A stretch of 64,000 nt of DNA from assembly GCF_018137945.1 (NCBI RefSeq), contig NZ_CP073089.1, positions 3,038,001 to 3,102,000 of the forward strand. The letters run 5' to 3'. Shown here piece after piece: positions 17,363 through 25,889 of this stretch; the first letter of the stretch is position 1, and the number at the start of each line of letters is the position of its first letter. A program made the translations under genes and the position numbers. Under the pieces are notes generated by a model, which was not told the origin of the DNA, ran no database searches, and worked only from the letters and a program-made list of their open reading frames with translations. Source of the stretch: Brevibacterium sp. W7.2. Its GTDB lineage: Bacteria; Actinomycetota; Actinomycetes; Actinomycetales; Brevibacteriaceae.

Positions 17363-17414
17363 CGAGGTGGATTCCGCTCGAGATCGACGCGAGAGTCGAG
17401 CGGAATCCACCTCG
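17363..17414. repeat. Perfect 19-bp inverted repeat, strong hairpin
   Basis: The arms 17363-17381 and 17396-17414 are exact complements (CGAGGTGGATTCCGCTCGA), separated by 14 nt. It may terminate the CNNM operon, but there is no U tract and the stem is unusually long. It lies 148 bp before the Clp-type regulator. Nothing else is recognised in 17310-17561. Confidence 0.85.
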
Positions 17415-17561
17415 AGGCGCCTCCCGCGGTGCCGCGTTAGCCCCACGCGATGCCGAATCGACCTCGCGCGAGGCTGGCGCGACCTCCCGCGCTGCTGCCG
17501 CGGTCGTCTGCTCACAGCGGAAAGCCTCGCGAGCCGACGTCGGTCGGCCTAGGCTCACAGC

Positions 17562-17903
17562 ATGGACGACCAACGCGCCCCCGTGACCCCGCCCCGGCTC
17601 TGGCGAGAGACCCTCGGCCGCGTGCTGCGGGTGCGGCGTACGGAGCTCGCGCTCACCCTCGCCGCCGTCTCGAAGCTGTCGGGGGTCTCCACGCAGTACC
17701 TCTCCGAGATCGAACGCGGCCTCAAGGATCCCTCTTCGGAGGTCATCGAGGCGATCGCCGCCGTCCTCGGCCTCTCCCTCCCTCAGGTCCTCGTGCTCGC
17801 CGCCGCCGATCTCCAGGCCGGCTCGCTCCAGCTCGCCCGCCTCGCCCAGGCTCCCGCACCCGCGCGGAGCACCGGCCAGGCTCAGCTCTCACTCGCGGCC
17901 TGA
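17562..17903 (+). CDS. ClgR/PopR-like XRE regulator of Clp genes
   Basis: A 113-residue regulator with one helix-turn-helix (about 15-75: LGRVLRVRRTELALTLAAVS, GVSTQYLSEIERGLKDPSSEV), the form seen in actinobacterial ClgR and PopR. It ends QLSLAA. A C-terminal alanine pair like the ssrA tag makes ClgR and PopR substrates of the protease they activate, so the same feedback is likely here. It is convergent with a two-gene clpP operon 148 bp away, which supports the assignment. The promoter is not clear; TAGGCT near 17547 could be a -10 of a short leader. Choosing between ClgR and PopR would need a tree. Confidence 0.78.
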   Translation: MDDQRAPVTPPRLWRETLGRVLRVRRTELALTLAAVSKLSGVSTQYLSEIERGLKDPSSEVIEAIAAVLGLSLPQVLVLAAADLQAGSLQLARLAQAPAPARSTGQAQLSLAA

Positions 17904-18051
17904 GCCCCTGCAGCACGGCGAACGCACAGCCCGGCGAACCTCCGCCATACCGAACCCACAGGACGTCAATCCCACAGCTCGGCAAGCCGCCAGCCCGGCG
18001 TCCCACCTCGCGCCCGGCACCCCAACCCACCTCCAGCGCGGCGCACCCGCC

Positions 18052-18633
18052 TCACACGATCTGGTCGACGATCCCGAACGCCTTCGCCGCGGTCGCGTCG
18101 AGGACGAGGTCACGGTCGAGATCGGCGTGGATCTGCTCGGGAGTCCGCCCCGTGTCGGCGGCGAGCATCGCCTCGACCTCTCGGCGCTGCCGGACGATCT
18201 CGTCGGCGGCGACGATGAGGTCCGGGATCGTCCCCCGCGCCCCGTCCGCGTGCGGCTGCCGCAGGACGACCCGGGCGTGGGCGAGCATCGACCGCTGCCC
18301 CGCCTCTCCCCCGGCGAGCAGCACCGCGGCGTCGGCGACCGCCTGTCCGACACACGTCGTCGCGACCGGCGCGGACACGTGCGACATCGCGTCATAGACC
18401 GCGGTCATCGCGGTGAGCGAACCGCCCGGTGAGTTGATGTAGAGGTGGATCGGCACCTCCTGGCTGGACGCTTCGAGGTGAAGGAGTTGAGCGATGACGG
18501 TGTTGGCGACGCCGTCGTCGATCGGCACGCCGAGGTAGATGATCCGATTGCCGAGCAGGTGCGAGTAGACGTCGACGATCTTCTCGGAGTTCCCCGACCG
18601 GTCGACGACGTGGGGGATCGTGTACTGGCTCAT
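18052..18633 (-). CDS. ClpP-like subunit without catalytic Ser and His
   Basis: A 193-residue ClpP homologue with the normal fold signatures (IYLGVPIDD, LYINSPGGSLTAMTAVYDAM, and the end HADLDRDLVLDATAAKAFGIVD). The active-site Ser, expected in GQAASMGA, is Ala100 (GQAVADAA, codon 18334-18336). The active-site His, expected in MIHQP, is Arg125 (VLRQP, codon 18259-18261). The Asp (Asp171) remains. It should therefore be proteolytically inactive and act as a structural or adaptor-docking ring, like ClpR of cyanobacteria and plastids. ATG at 18633 overlaps the stop of the active clpP by one base. A longer upstream frame exists but lies inside that gene. Confidence 0.9.
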   Translation of the reverse strand: MSQYTIPHVVDRSGNSEKIVDVYSHLLGNRIIYLGVPIDDGVANTVIAQLLHLEASSQEVPIHLYINSPGGSLTAMTAVYDAMSHVSAPVATTCVGQAVADAAVLLAGGEAGQRSMLAHARVVLRQPHADGARGTIPDLIVAADEIVRQRREVEAMLAADTGRTPEQIHADLDRDLVLDATAAKAFGIVDQIV

Positions 18634-19292
18634 CACCGGGCTCCGTCCGTCGCGAGTCCGTGCGTGCGCCCCGGTCCCAGCGGCGCGAAGAGCTCGGAGG
18701 AGGCGGACACGACCCGGTCGATGAAGCCGTACTCGACGGCCGCCTCGGCGGAGAACCATTTGTCGCGCAGGGAATCGTGGAACACCTGGTCGAAGGTCTG
18801 CCCGGTCGCCTCGCTGATGCGGGTGAGGACGGAGTCGCGGACGTCGCGCAGGTCCCCGCCCTGGAGTTCGATGTCGGCGGCCGCGCCCCCGATCCCCGCC
18901 GACCCCTGGTGGAGGAGGATCTTCGCGTGCGGGAGCGCCAGGCGCTTGCCGGGCGTGCCCATCGTGAGGACGAACTGCCCCGCCGAGGCGGCCCACCCGA
19001 ACGCGATCGTCACGACATCGTTCGGCAGGGCGGCGATGACATCGGCGATCGCGTGCATCATCGGCACCGACCCGCCCGGGGAGTTGATCCAGAGGAAGAT
19101 GTCGGCGGCCGGGTCCTCGGCCGAGAGGAGGATGAGGCGGGAGGCGATCTCCATGCCGTTGTCGTCGCGCAGCTCGCCGTTGAAGACGACCGAGCGGTGG
19201 GCGAAGAGCATGCGCTGGGATTCGGGGACGGGGGTCACGGTGGGGACGTCGTCGTTCTCGTCCCAGACCGGTGGAGCGGTGAGTGTGAACAT
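18633..19292 (-). CDS. clpP: ATP-dependent Clp protease proteolytic subunit
   Basis: A 219-residue ClpP. The catalytic triad is intact: Ser103 in FGWAASAGQ, His128 in LLHQG and Asp173 in FHDSLRD. GSVPMMHAIADVI follows the NSPGG loop. It is somewhat divergent from housekeeping ClpP (GWAASAG instead of GQAASMG) and has about 25 extra residues at each end. It is the first gene of a two-gene operon with the inactive subunit, coupled by TGATG. A mixed ring is likely, as for actinobacterial ClpP1P2 and ClpP3P4. ATG at 19292 was chosen as the first start before the conserved region. Confidence 0.92.
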   Translation of the reverse strand: MFTLTAPPVWDENDDVPTVTPVPESQRMLFAHRSVVFNGELRDDNGMEIASRLILLSAEDPAADIFLWINSPGGSVPMMHAIADVIAALPNDVVTIAFGWAASAGQFVLTMGTPGKRLALPHAKILLHQGSAGIGGAAADIELQGGDLRDVRDSVLTRISEATGQTFDQVFHDSLRDKWFSAEAAVEYGFIDRVVSASSELFAPLGPGRTHGLATDGAR

Positions 19293-19354
19293 GTCCCCAC
19301 GATGACAGCGCCGAGGCGGTCGCCGGTGCGGATTCTGCCGGGAGCGGATCGTGC

Positions 19355-19367
19355 CTGCCGTGGGCAG
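19355..19367. promoter_or_regulatory. CTGCC-GTG-GGCAG dyad upstream of clpP
   Basis: A perfect 5-bp dyad with a 3-bp centre lies 63 bp upstream of the clpP start. The CTGCC/GGCAG halves recall the PopR site described in Streptomyces, but the spacing is 3 rather than 5. It could equally serve the divergent membrane-protein gene. Confidence 0.4.
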
Positions 19368-19419
19368 ACGCGCGTGCTATCGTCGACAGCGCAGGAACTG
19401 TTGGGGGAAGGCGGGTGCG

Positions 19420-19722
19420 ATGCTGAGTCTGTGGATGGCGATCCAGCTCATCGTCGTCGTGCTCAGCGCCGATGTCGATGCGGTGCTTCCGCAGTCGCCG
19501 GCGCATCTTCTCGTCCTCGTCCTCCTCGGTGCCGCGTTCCTCACTCCCGTCGGGGTGTGGGCGGCGAGTGCGCTCGTGCGCGTGCTCTCCCTGGCCCCGC
19601 ACGGTCCGTGGATGCGCCGTGAGCCCTCGGCGGTCCGCGACTTCCGCATGCCGGCCGCACCCGGCACCCCGGGCACCGTGATGGCCAGAGCGCCGTCCTT
19701 CGTCGTCTCAGCCCACGCCTGA
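19420..19722 (+). CDS. Small membrane protein beside yidC (DUF6412-like)
   Basis: A 100-residue protein with two hydrophobic helices (about 2-18 and 26-50) and a polar tail. ATG at 19420 follows GGGGGAAG. Small proteins of this kind sit next to a second YidC gene in many actinobacteria (annotated DUF6412, from memory), and the position and shape fit. Function is unknown. It is divergent from clpP. The frame is open upstream, but that part is Arg-rich and lacks a good ribosome site. Confidence 0.65.
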   Translation: MLSLWMAIQLIVVVLSADVDAVLPQSPAHLLVLVLLGAAFLTPVGVWAASALVRVLSLAPHGPWMRREPSAVRDFRMPAAPGTPGTVMARAPSFVVSAHA

Positions 19723-19756
19723 ACGACGACTCCTCTGCGATGCTCTGACGGGACTG

Positions 19757-19930
19757 CCCCCTGCCTCGGCGCTGCGCTGTTGGCATGTCCCCGTTGCCCC
19801 ACCTCGGCGCTGCCCCGTTGGCATGGCCCCGTTGTCCCGCCTCGGTGCTGCCCCGTTGGCACGGCCCCGTTGCCCCGCCTCGGTGCTGTCCTGTTGGCAC
19901 GGCCCCGTTGCCCCGCCTCGGCGCGGGAGT
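19757..19930. repeat. 38-bp tandem repeat, about 4.5 copies
   Basis: GTTGGCA recurs at 19779, 19817, 19855 and 19893, exactly 38 bp apart, with CCCGTTGCCCCGCCTCGG in each unit and a partial unit on the left. It fills most of the 330-base gap between the small membrane protein and yidC. A unit of 38 is not a multiple of three, so it is not coding. Confidence 0.92.
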
Positions 19931-20052
19931 CCAGCAGCTTATTCCTCGTTCAGGTGACGACCCCACCCCTGTGCCCGAGCACTGTCGCAGTGCGCGTGCA
20001 CGCCGCGTGAGCCCGGTTCCGTGCTCACCCGGACGAACGAAGGACACCGTCT

Positions 20053-20838
20053 GTGAACATCTACGAATTCCCACCCATCAAACTCCTCGTCTCCGGCGCG
20101 TACTGGCTCGTCACCGCGCTCAGCGACCTCCTCCAACCGCTCGCCGGTGAGAGCAGTGCGGCGATCGCCGTCATCGTGCTCACCCTCGCCGTGCGCACCC
20201 TCCTCATCCCCGTCGGCCTCTCGCAGGTCAGGGCCGGCATCACACGGAAGCGCCTGGCCCCGAAGATCGCCGAGCTGCAGAAGCGGCACAAGGGGAACCA
20301 GCAGGTCATGCAGGAGAAGCTCATGGAGCTCTATCGGGAGGAGAACGCCTCCCCGTTCGCCGGCTGCCTGCCGGTGCTCCTGCAGATTCCCGTGCTCATG
20401 GCCGTCTACGGCCTCTTCGTCCAGCCGACGATCGGCGGTCAGGCCAACGAGCTGCTCGGGCACACGCTCTTCGGGATTCCGCTGAGCTCGAGCCTCGTCG
20501 GTCTCATCGGCGCAGGCGACCTCACCTGGGTCGCGGGACTGCTCTATGCCGGGCTCATCGTCGCGATCGCCGTCGTCGCCGCGCTCTCCCGCCACCTGCT
20601 CATGCCGCAGCCGACCACCTCGGCGGCCGACTCCGCGACCCAGCTGCCCGGCGGGGTCGACCTGTCGGGGATGACGCGGATGCTCAGTTTCATGCCGTTC
20701 CTCACCGCCGTCTTCGCCGCGTTCGTGCCGCTCGCCGCGACCCTCTACCTCATGACGACGACCGCGTGGACACTCGTCGAGCGGATCACGATCAACCGCG
20801 CCCTCGGCGTCGATCACACGGGCGCCCCACGGGCCTAG
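20053..20838 (+). CDS. yidC: YidC/Oxa1-family membrane protein insertase
   Basis: A 261-residue insertase of the short Gram-positive type. It has five probable helices. The first is followed by the conserved cytoplasmic loop with basic residues (GITRKRLAPKIAELQKRHKGNQQVMQEKLMELYREENASP), and the core reads FAGCLPVLLQIPVLMAVYGLF. The conserved Arg of the hydrophilic groove is in AVRTLLIPVGL. There is no lipobox at the start, unlike some SpoIIIJ proteins. The start is GTG at 20053 with AAGGA about 10 bases before it. It is probably a second YidC, since it is not in the usual rnpA-yidC-jag cluster. Confidence 0.92.
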   Translation: MNIYEFPPIKLLVSGAYWLVTALSDLLQPLAGESSAAIAVIVLTLAVRTLLIPVGLSQVRAGITRKRLAPKIAELQKRHKGNQQVMQEKLMELYREENASPFAGCLPVLLQIPVLMAVYGLFVQPTIGGQANELLGHTLFGIPLSSSLVGLIGAGDLTWVAGLLYAGLIVAIAVVAALSRHLLMPQPTTSAADSATQLPGGVDLSGMTRMLSFMPFLTAVFAAFVPLAATLYLMTTTAWTLVERITINRALGVDHTGAPRA

Positions 20839-20870
20839 GCAGCGCCTTCAACGCCCTGCAGACACAACAA

Positions 20871-20926
20871 CGCGGTGATCCGACATTTACGCCCTTTGCA
20901 AAGGGCGTAAATGTCGGATCACCGCG
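20871..20926. terminator. Perfect 56-bp palindrome between convergent genes
   Basis: The bases 20871-20898 are the exact reverse complement of 20899-20926, with no loop bases. It lies between the ends of yidC and the ClpC-like gene and can fold as a bidirectional terminator hairpin. The central part is AT-rich compared with its surroundings. Confidence 0.85.
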
Positions 20927-20959
20927 TCGAAGAGGGTGGCGCCTCGCGCCGGCGACCGG

Positions 20960-23506
20960 TCAGGCCGCCAGCGGAGCCGCCTCGGTGCGAGGAGCCACCG
21001 TGAGCTGTCCGTCGACGACGGTGACGTCGACGGTTCCGCCTTCGGCGACAGCCTCGGTGACGAGGATGTCGGCGATCCGGTCATCGAGCTCGCGCTGGAT
21101 GACGCGGCGCAGCGGCCGCGCACCGAACTCGGGCTCGTAACCGGCCTCGGCGAGCCAGTCCATGGCGTCCTGAGACACCTCGAGGGCGATGCCCTGGCGC
21201 GAGAGCCGATCGATCGACTGCTCGAGCTGGAGCCCGACGATCTCCCGCAGCTGCACCCGGTCGAGGCGGGTGAACATCACGGTGTCGTCGATCCGGTTGA
21301 GGAACTCCGGCCGCATGACCTCCTTGAGCCGACCCATCACCTTCGCCTTGAGGTCCCGCTCGGTCACCGTGGCATCGGCCGAGGTGAAGCCCAGCGGCGT
21401 CGATGCCCCGATGAACTCGGAGCCCAGGTTGGACGTCATGATGATGACGGTGTTGCGGAAGTCGACCGTGCGTCCCTGACCATCGGTGAGCCGACCGTCG
21501 TCGAGGACCTGGAGGAGCAGGTTGAACGCGTCCGGGTGCGCCTTCTCGACCTCGTCGAGGAGGATCACCGAGTACGGACGGCGCCTGACCTGCTCCGTGA
21601 GCTGACCGGCCTCGTCGTAGCCGACGTACCCGGGAGGGGCGCCGACGAGACGGGACACGGTGTGCCGCTCCCCGAACTCGCTCATGTCGAACCGGATCAT
21701 CGCCGACTCGTCGTCGAACAGCGTCGACGCGAGCGCCTTCGCCAGCTCCGTCTTGCCCACGCCCGTGGGGCCGAGGAAGAGGAAGCTGCCGATGGGCCGG
21801 GCGGGATCGCCCATCCCGGTCTGCGACCGGCGGATGGCCTTCGACACCGCGGACACGGCGTCGTCCTGACCGACCACGCGACCGTGGAGCATGTCCTCGA
21901 GTCCTGCGAGCCGGATCTTCGTCTCCTGCGTCATCGACGAGGCCGGGATCCCGGTGGCCCGGGAGACGACCTGAGCGATCTGCTCGGCGTCGACGACGCC
22001 GTCCTCCCCGTCATTCGCCGAGGTGGTCCTCGAGTTGAGGATCTCCTCGAGCCGATCGGTGAGGTGGGAGATCTCATCGCGGATCTCGCCGGCCCGCTCG
22101 AAGTTCTCGGCCGCTATCGCCGAGTTCTTCTCCGCCTCGAGCTCGCCGAGCTCGGAGCGCATCGCTGCCGTGTCGACGACCGGACCCCGCTTGAGCGAGA
22201 GCCGGGCGCCGGCCTGGTCGATGAGGTCGATGGCCTTGTCCGGCAGGTACCGGTCGGTGATGTAGCGGTGCGAGAGTTCGACGGCGGCGCGGATCGCCTC
22301 GGCGTCGTAGGTGACACCGTGGTGCTCGGCGTACCGATCGGCGAGTCCGGCGAGGATCGTCACCGCGTCCTCGATGGTCGGTTCGCCGACCATGACCGGC
22401 TGGAAGCGGCGAGCGAGCGCCGAATCCTTCTCGATCGTGCGGAACTCACGCAGCGTCGTCGCGCCGAGGAGGTGGAGATCCCCACGGGCCAGGCGCGGCT
22501 TGAGGATGTTGCCGGCGTCCATCGAATTCGATTCGCCGCTGCCGCCTGCTCCCACGAGGGTGTGGAGCTCGTCGACGAAGACGATCGTGTCTCCGTCCTC
22601 GGCGATCTCGTCGAGCGTCTTCGTCAGACGCTCTTCGAAGTCACCGCGGTAGCGGGTGCCGGCGAGCATGCCGGGCAGGTCGAGGGCGATGACCCGCTTG
22701 CCGAGGAGCTGAGCGGGGATGTCGCCGGATTCGATGGCCTGCGCCAGTCCTTCGGCGATCGCCGTCTTGCCGACGCCGGCCTCACCGATGAGAACGGGGT
22801 TGTTCTTCGTGCGGCGGGCGAGGATCTCGATGGTCTCCTCGATCTCCGTGGCACGACCGATGACCGGGTCGAGCCGGCCTTCAGCGGCGAGCGCCGTGAG
22901 GTCGGTGCCGAACTTCTCGAGCATCGACTCCCCCTCACCGGACTCGGTCGTCCCGCCCTGCGTCTGCTTGGCTTCGGCCGCTTGGGCACCGGCCTGCAGG
23001 GTCGCCTGCGTGACCCCGGCCTGCGCGAGGATCCGCCCGGCGGGCATCTCCTGGTTGAGGACGAAGGCGAAGAAGAGGTGTTCGGGGTCGATGTAGGTCG
23101 AGCCGAACGCGCGGGCGACCTGGTAGGCGTCGAGCAGCGACTTCTGGGCAGCGCCGGTCAGTGTCGGCGCGCCCTCGGTCTCGCGTGCCTCGGCGGATTC
23201 GGGCAGGCGCTCGTCGATGGCCCGGGCGATCGCCTCGGGGTCCGCGCCGACCTGGCGCAGGGACGCCGAGCCGTGCTCGGAATCGACCATCACGCGCAGC
23301 AGGTGGAGGGCGTCGACCTCTTCCTGTCCGCGCCGCCGCGAGTACTCGGCAGCGCCATCGACGACTTCACGCGTGCGCTTGGACAGCAACCGGTTGATGT
23401 CGACGGAACGGCCCTGCCGTGGTGTGTTCTGACCCTGCAGATAGCGGGCGAGGAACTCGTCGAAAGAGCCTTCGCCACCACTGGAAGGTCCGAAGAAGTT
23501 AGCCAA
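20960..23506 (-). CDS. ClpC-like AAA+ unfoldase
   Basis: An 848-residue Hsp100 ATPase. An unusual Gly-rich start is followed by the Clp N domain (about 35-175), a first AAA+ module ([15 protein letters not shown]) and a short middle domain with a UVR-like stretch ([15 protein letters not shown]), as in ClpC/ClpE rather than ClpB. A second AAA+ module follows ([26 protein letters not shown]). STPLGFTS carries the LGF-type loop used to dock on ClpP. The protein ends APLAA, like an ssrA tag. The start is TTG at 23506, preceded by AAAGGAG with good spacing. A HAIR-like element upstream suggests heat-shock control. Confidence 0.9.
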   Translation of the reverse strand: MANFFGPSSGGEGSFDEFLARYLQGQNTPRQGRSVDINRLLSKRTREVVDGAAEYSRRRGQEEVDALHLLRVMVDSEHGSASLRQVGADPEAIARAIDERLPESAEARETEGAPTLTGAAQKSLLDAYQVARAFGSTYIDPEHLFFAFVLNQEMPAGRILAQAGVTQATLQAGAQAAEAKQTQGGTTESGEGESMLEKFGTDLTALAAEGRLDPVIGRATEIEETIEILARRTKNNPVLIGEAGVGKTAIAEGLAQAIESGDIPAQLLGKRVIALDLPGMLAGTRYRGDFEERLTKTLDEIAEDGDTIVFVDELHTLVGAGGSGESNSMDAGNILKPRLARGDLHLLGATTLREFRTIEKDSALARRFQPVMVGEPTIEDAVTILAGLADRYAEHHGVTYDAEAIRAAVELSHRYITDRYLPDKAIDLIDQAGARLSLKRGPVVDTAAMRSELGELEAEKNSAIAAENFERAGEIRDEISHLTDRLEEILNSRTTSANDGEDGVVDAEQIAQVVSRATGIPASSMTQETKIRLAGLEDMLHGRVVGQDDAVSAVSKAIRRSQTGMGDPARPIGSFLFLGPTGVGKTELAKALASTLFDDESAMIRFDMSEFGERHTVSRLVGAPPGYVGYDEAGQLTEQVRRRPYSVILLDEVEKAHPDAFNLLLQVLDDGRLTDGQGRTVDFRNTVIIMTSNLGSEFIGASTPLGFTSADATVTERDLKAKVMGRLKEVMRPEFLNRIDDTVMFTRLDRVQLREIVGLQLEQSIDRLSRQGIALEVSQDAMDWLAEAGYEPEFGARPLRRVIQRELDDRIADILVTEAVAEGGTVDVTVVDGQLTVAPRTEAAPLAA

Positions 23507-23523
23507 AACGGTCTCCTTTGGAA

Positions 23524-23544
23524 GTTGAGCCAGGGTGACTCATA
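23524..23544 (-). promoter_or_regulatory. HAIR-like element (HspR site)
   Basis: GTTGAGC-N7-ACTCATA matches CTTGAGT-N7-ACTCAAG at 5 of 7 bases in each half. It lies 18-38 bp before the ClpC-like start. HspR represses heat-shock genes in actinobacteria. Confidence 0.45.
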
Positions 23545-23655
23545 TACGTCTGTTTGACTCAATCAACGAGAATCCTCCCGGTGATATTCCCCGTCCCTCC
23601 CCGGCGTGATGGAGGTCTCGCTTACCCATCGGAACCAAGGCTCTGACCAGTGATT

Positions 23656-24126
23656 TCACCGATCCAGACGGGCCTGGCGGTCGGCCGCGCGATGGCTGCG
23701 ACCGGTGACCGGGCGGGATCCGACCACCTCGGCGAGTCCGATCGGGGGCATGCCCACGTAGATCGACTCCGCACCGGCCACCGGGTAGGTCTCATGCCAC
23801 ACGCCGACGGCACGCGGCGCATTCCGCGCGCGCCGATTGAAGGCCGACCATGCGGGTCGGTGGGACGCCTGCGGATCGGAGGCGTAGGCATAGAGCTTCT
23901 CGAGCGAACTCCAGTACTGCACCGTCCACGGACCGCGCGGGTCGGCGATCAGCCGGAAGCCGAGGAGTCCGGAGTCGGGGTCCTGCGAGAGCTCGCGGAG
24001 CATCGGCGGCATCGCCTGGAAGACGGGCAGCCAGAGGTCGGGGCGCCACCACTGACGGATGCGCATGCCGATGTGGAAGACGACGAGTTCGCCGTCGTAA
24101 TCATGGGTGAGTCGAGTCGTCGTCAT
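23656..24126 (-). CDS. DUF4188 protein
   Basis: A 156-residue protein of the DUF4188 family, seen from MRIRQWWRPDLWLPVFQAMP, the LGFRLIADPRGPWTVQYW strand and VGVWHETYPV. The family has a dimeric alpha/beta barrel-like outline and is often annotated as monooxygenase-like or phenylacetaldoxime dehydratase-like, without proof. It lies divergent to a MerR regulator, sharing a 123-bp promoter region with a clear dyad, and is probably controlled by it. Confidence 0.85.
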   Translation of the reverse strand: MTTTRLTHDYDGELVVFHIGMRIRQWWRPDLWLPVFQAMPPMLRELSQDPDSGLLGFRLIADPRGPWTVQYWSSLEKLYAYASDPQASHRPAWSAFNRRARNAPRAVGVWHETYPVAGAESIYVGMPPIGLAEVVGSRPVTGRSHRAADRQARLDR

Positions 24127-24165
24127 CGTGAGCTCCTGACATAATGGATACCTGCACTCTCCAAT

Positions 24166-24188
24166 ATTGGATAGTTATACTGTCCAAT
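24166..24188. promoter_or_regulatory. MerR-type operator and promoter
   Basis: ATTGGATAGTTATACTGTCCAAT reads as an imperfect 23-bp dyad between the divergent DUF4188 and MerR genes. A -10 hexamer TATACT (24176-24181) for the MerR gene lies inside it, which is typical of MerR self-control. A separate CCAATATTGG palindrome abuts it at 24161-24170. Confidence 0.6.
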
Positions 24189-24249
24189 GTCAAGGGGACG
24201 GAGGGTGGAATCAGCCGGAAGAAGGATCAGACGCAAGAAGGAGGACTCT

Positions 24250-24909
24250 GTGCGGATCTCTGAGCTGTCGCGACGCAGCGACGTGCCGGTGGCGACGATC
24301 AAGTACTACCTGCGGGAGGGACTGCTGCCGGCCGGCGAGCGGACGTCGGCGACGCAGGCGGTCTACTCCGAGGCGCACGTCGACCGTCTCGAGCTCATCC
24401 GCGCCCTCCTCGGCCCGGCCCGACTGAGCATCGAGGCGGCCAAACGCGTGCTCGGCGTCATCGACGATCCGCCGGAGACGTTCTCCGAGGTGCTCGGCGC
24501 GGCACAGCACGCGACGATGCCCGCGCAGGCCCCCCGTCAAGCAGGCCCACCCCGTCAGACAGGCTCGTCCCGTCAGGGGCCAGAGGGAACCAGCACCGAG
24601 GCGGCCCTCGGCCTCGTCGCCGAACTCGGGTGGACGATCGACCCCGACAGCGTCGAAGTCGACCAGCTCGCCACGGCGCTGCGGGCTCTCGATGCGGCGG
24701 GCATCGACCTCATCGACGGCGGCCTCGCTCGCTACGGGCGCACCGTCCACGACCTCGCCGAGGCGGAGGTCGACACCGTGCCCACCGCCGAGATCGACAG
24801 CGCCGTGCGGCAGGCGGTGCTCGGCACCCTGCTCCTCGAACCGGTACTGCTCGCCCTGCGCCGCCTCGCCCAACAGGACGTTGCGATCAGACGGTTCAGG
24901 GAGGGCTGA
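24250..24909 (+). CDS. MerR-family transcriptional regulator
   Basis: A 219-residue regulator. It starts VRISELSRRSDVPVATIKYYLREGLLP, the standard MerR winged helix in its TetR-like or flavoprotein-regulating branch. The second wing reads YSEAHVDRLELIRALL. The C-terminal part is long for a MerR protein and carries a polar, Gln/Pro-rich linker (about 105-140), then helices that may form an effector domain; no metal-binding Cys is seen. GTG at 24250 was chosen because GAAGGAGG lies just before it; a start at 24187 lacks a site. It likely regulates the divergent DUF4188 gene. Confidence 0.85.
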   Translation: MRISELSRRSDVPVATIKYYLREGLLPAGERTSATQAVYSEAHVDRLELIRALLGPARLSIEAAKRVLGVIDDPPETFSEVLGAAQHATMPAQAPRQAGPPRQTGSSRQGPEGTSTEAALGLVAELGWTIDPDSVEVDQLATALRALDAAGIDLIDGGLARYGRTVHDLAEAEVDTVPTAEIDSAVRQAVLGTLLLEPVLLALRRLAQQDVAIRRFREG

Positions 24910-24971
24910 CCTCGACTCTCAGCTTGTCGTCAATCGCAGTCGGCCGGTCATCCCCGAGGCGGCCGAACCCA

Positions 24972-25757
24972 CTACCCCTGGGACGGCCAGCCGTTGGGCG
25001 TGCAGCCGGACAGGCCCTTCGTCTGCTGCTGCATGAGCGGGGCGGTCTCCCCCGAACCCGGGCACGATTCGTGGCCGTGACCAAGCGCATGCCCGACCTC
25101 GTGGTTGATGAGGTACTGCCGGTACTGCGTGATGTCGTCGAACTCCGGAGTCGCGCTCACCCAGCGCTTGGCATTGAGGATGACGTTCGGGCCGTTGCGG
25201 CACGAGAGCTTCCCGAGCGTCTTGAGCGGCAGGCACATCTCATCGACGGTGTTCGGGCTCGCGATACTGATCATCGCGTCCTGCCCCGAATCGACGAGTT
25301 CGATCGACACGTCGTCGATGTCCTGCCAGCCGCGCTCGTCCTGGAGGGTCGCGATGATGAAGTCGGAGGCGCCATCGACGTCGATGGGCAGATTGTCCTC
25401 GACCCGGACGGCGACCGTGAACGCCCTGCCGCCGTCGCGGTTGGGCCCGACCTCAGCGGCCGGGCGCGCCCATTTTCCGCTGCCCTGCATCTCGATGTCG
25501 CCTTCGGTCACGCCGACCGCACCGGCCGAATCACCGCCGGGTCCCGTGGCCGTCGGTCCTGGGAGATCGGCCGGGTCGGTCACCGACGGGGCAGCGATCG
25601 TCTCGACCGCCTGCGGTGTCGGCCGGGTCTCCTCGGCCTCCTCGGGCGCGCACGCGCTGACGGCGGTGAGGAGGGCAGCGACGACCAACGCCGAGGCGGC
25701 GCGACCGATCCGTGCAGCGCGCGGACTGCGGCCGGTGGGGATGAGGGGCGGAATCAC
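24972..25757 (-). CDS. DUF3152 metzincin-like lipoprotein
   Basis: A 261-residue secreted protein. The signal peptide ends TAVSAC, so it is anchored as a lipoprotein, followed by a Pro/Thr-rich spacer. The DUF3152 domain (about 95-261) ends with [12 protein letters not shown]: His219, Glu220, His223 and His229 fit the metzincin zinc site HExxHxxGxxH. Conserved Cys residues are in EMCLPL, LSCRNG, ESCPGS and SGCTPN and may form disulfides. The family is widespread in actinobacteria, and protease activity is expected from the motif but not established here. Confidence 0.85.
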   Translation of the reverse strand: MIPPLIPTGRSPRAARIGRAASALVVAALLTAVSACAPEEAEETRPTPQAVETIAAPSVTDPADLPGPTATGPGGDSAGAVGVTEGDIEMQGSGKWARPAAEVGPNRDGGRAFTVAVRVEDNLPIDVDGASDFIIATLQDERGWQDIDDVSIELVDSGQDAMISIASPNTVDEMCLPLKTLGKLSCRNGPNVILNAKRWVSATPEFDDITQYRQYLINHEVGHALGHGHESCPGSGETAPLMQQQTKGLSGCTPNGWPSQG

Positions 25758-25788
25758 ACCTGCGAGTCTAGCCGCGGGTTCCCTCTCT

Positions 25789-25868
25789 CTGCCGGATCTC
25801 AGTCCCTGCCGGATCTCGGTCTCTGCCGGATCGCGGTCTCTGCCGGATCGCGGTCTCTGCCGAGTCTC
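25789..25868. repeat. 17-bp tandem repeat, about 4.7 copies
   Basis: Units CTGCCGGATCTCGGTCT start at 25789, 25806, 25823 and 25840, with a partial one at 25857. They fill the 132-bp space between the DUF3152 gene start and the end of the glyoxalase-like gene. Confidence 0.92.
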
Positions 25869-25889
25869 GAAGCGACGGGCACCGTACGC

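Noticed and set aside
18636..19602. Upstream extension of the second clpP-like frame on the minus strand
   Set aside because: It runs through the active clpP gene in a different phase; the conserved start MSQYTIPH at 18633 is preceded by the coupled stop.
19757..19930. CRISPR-like array
   Set aside because: Units are head to tail with no unique spacers, so it is a minisatellite.
20936..23557. Long open frame on the + strand (about 870 codons) antisense to the ClpC-like gene
   Set aside because: It is the mirror of a well-conserved gene in GC-rich DNA, has no family resemblance and no ribosome site.
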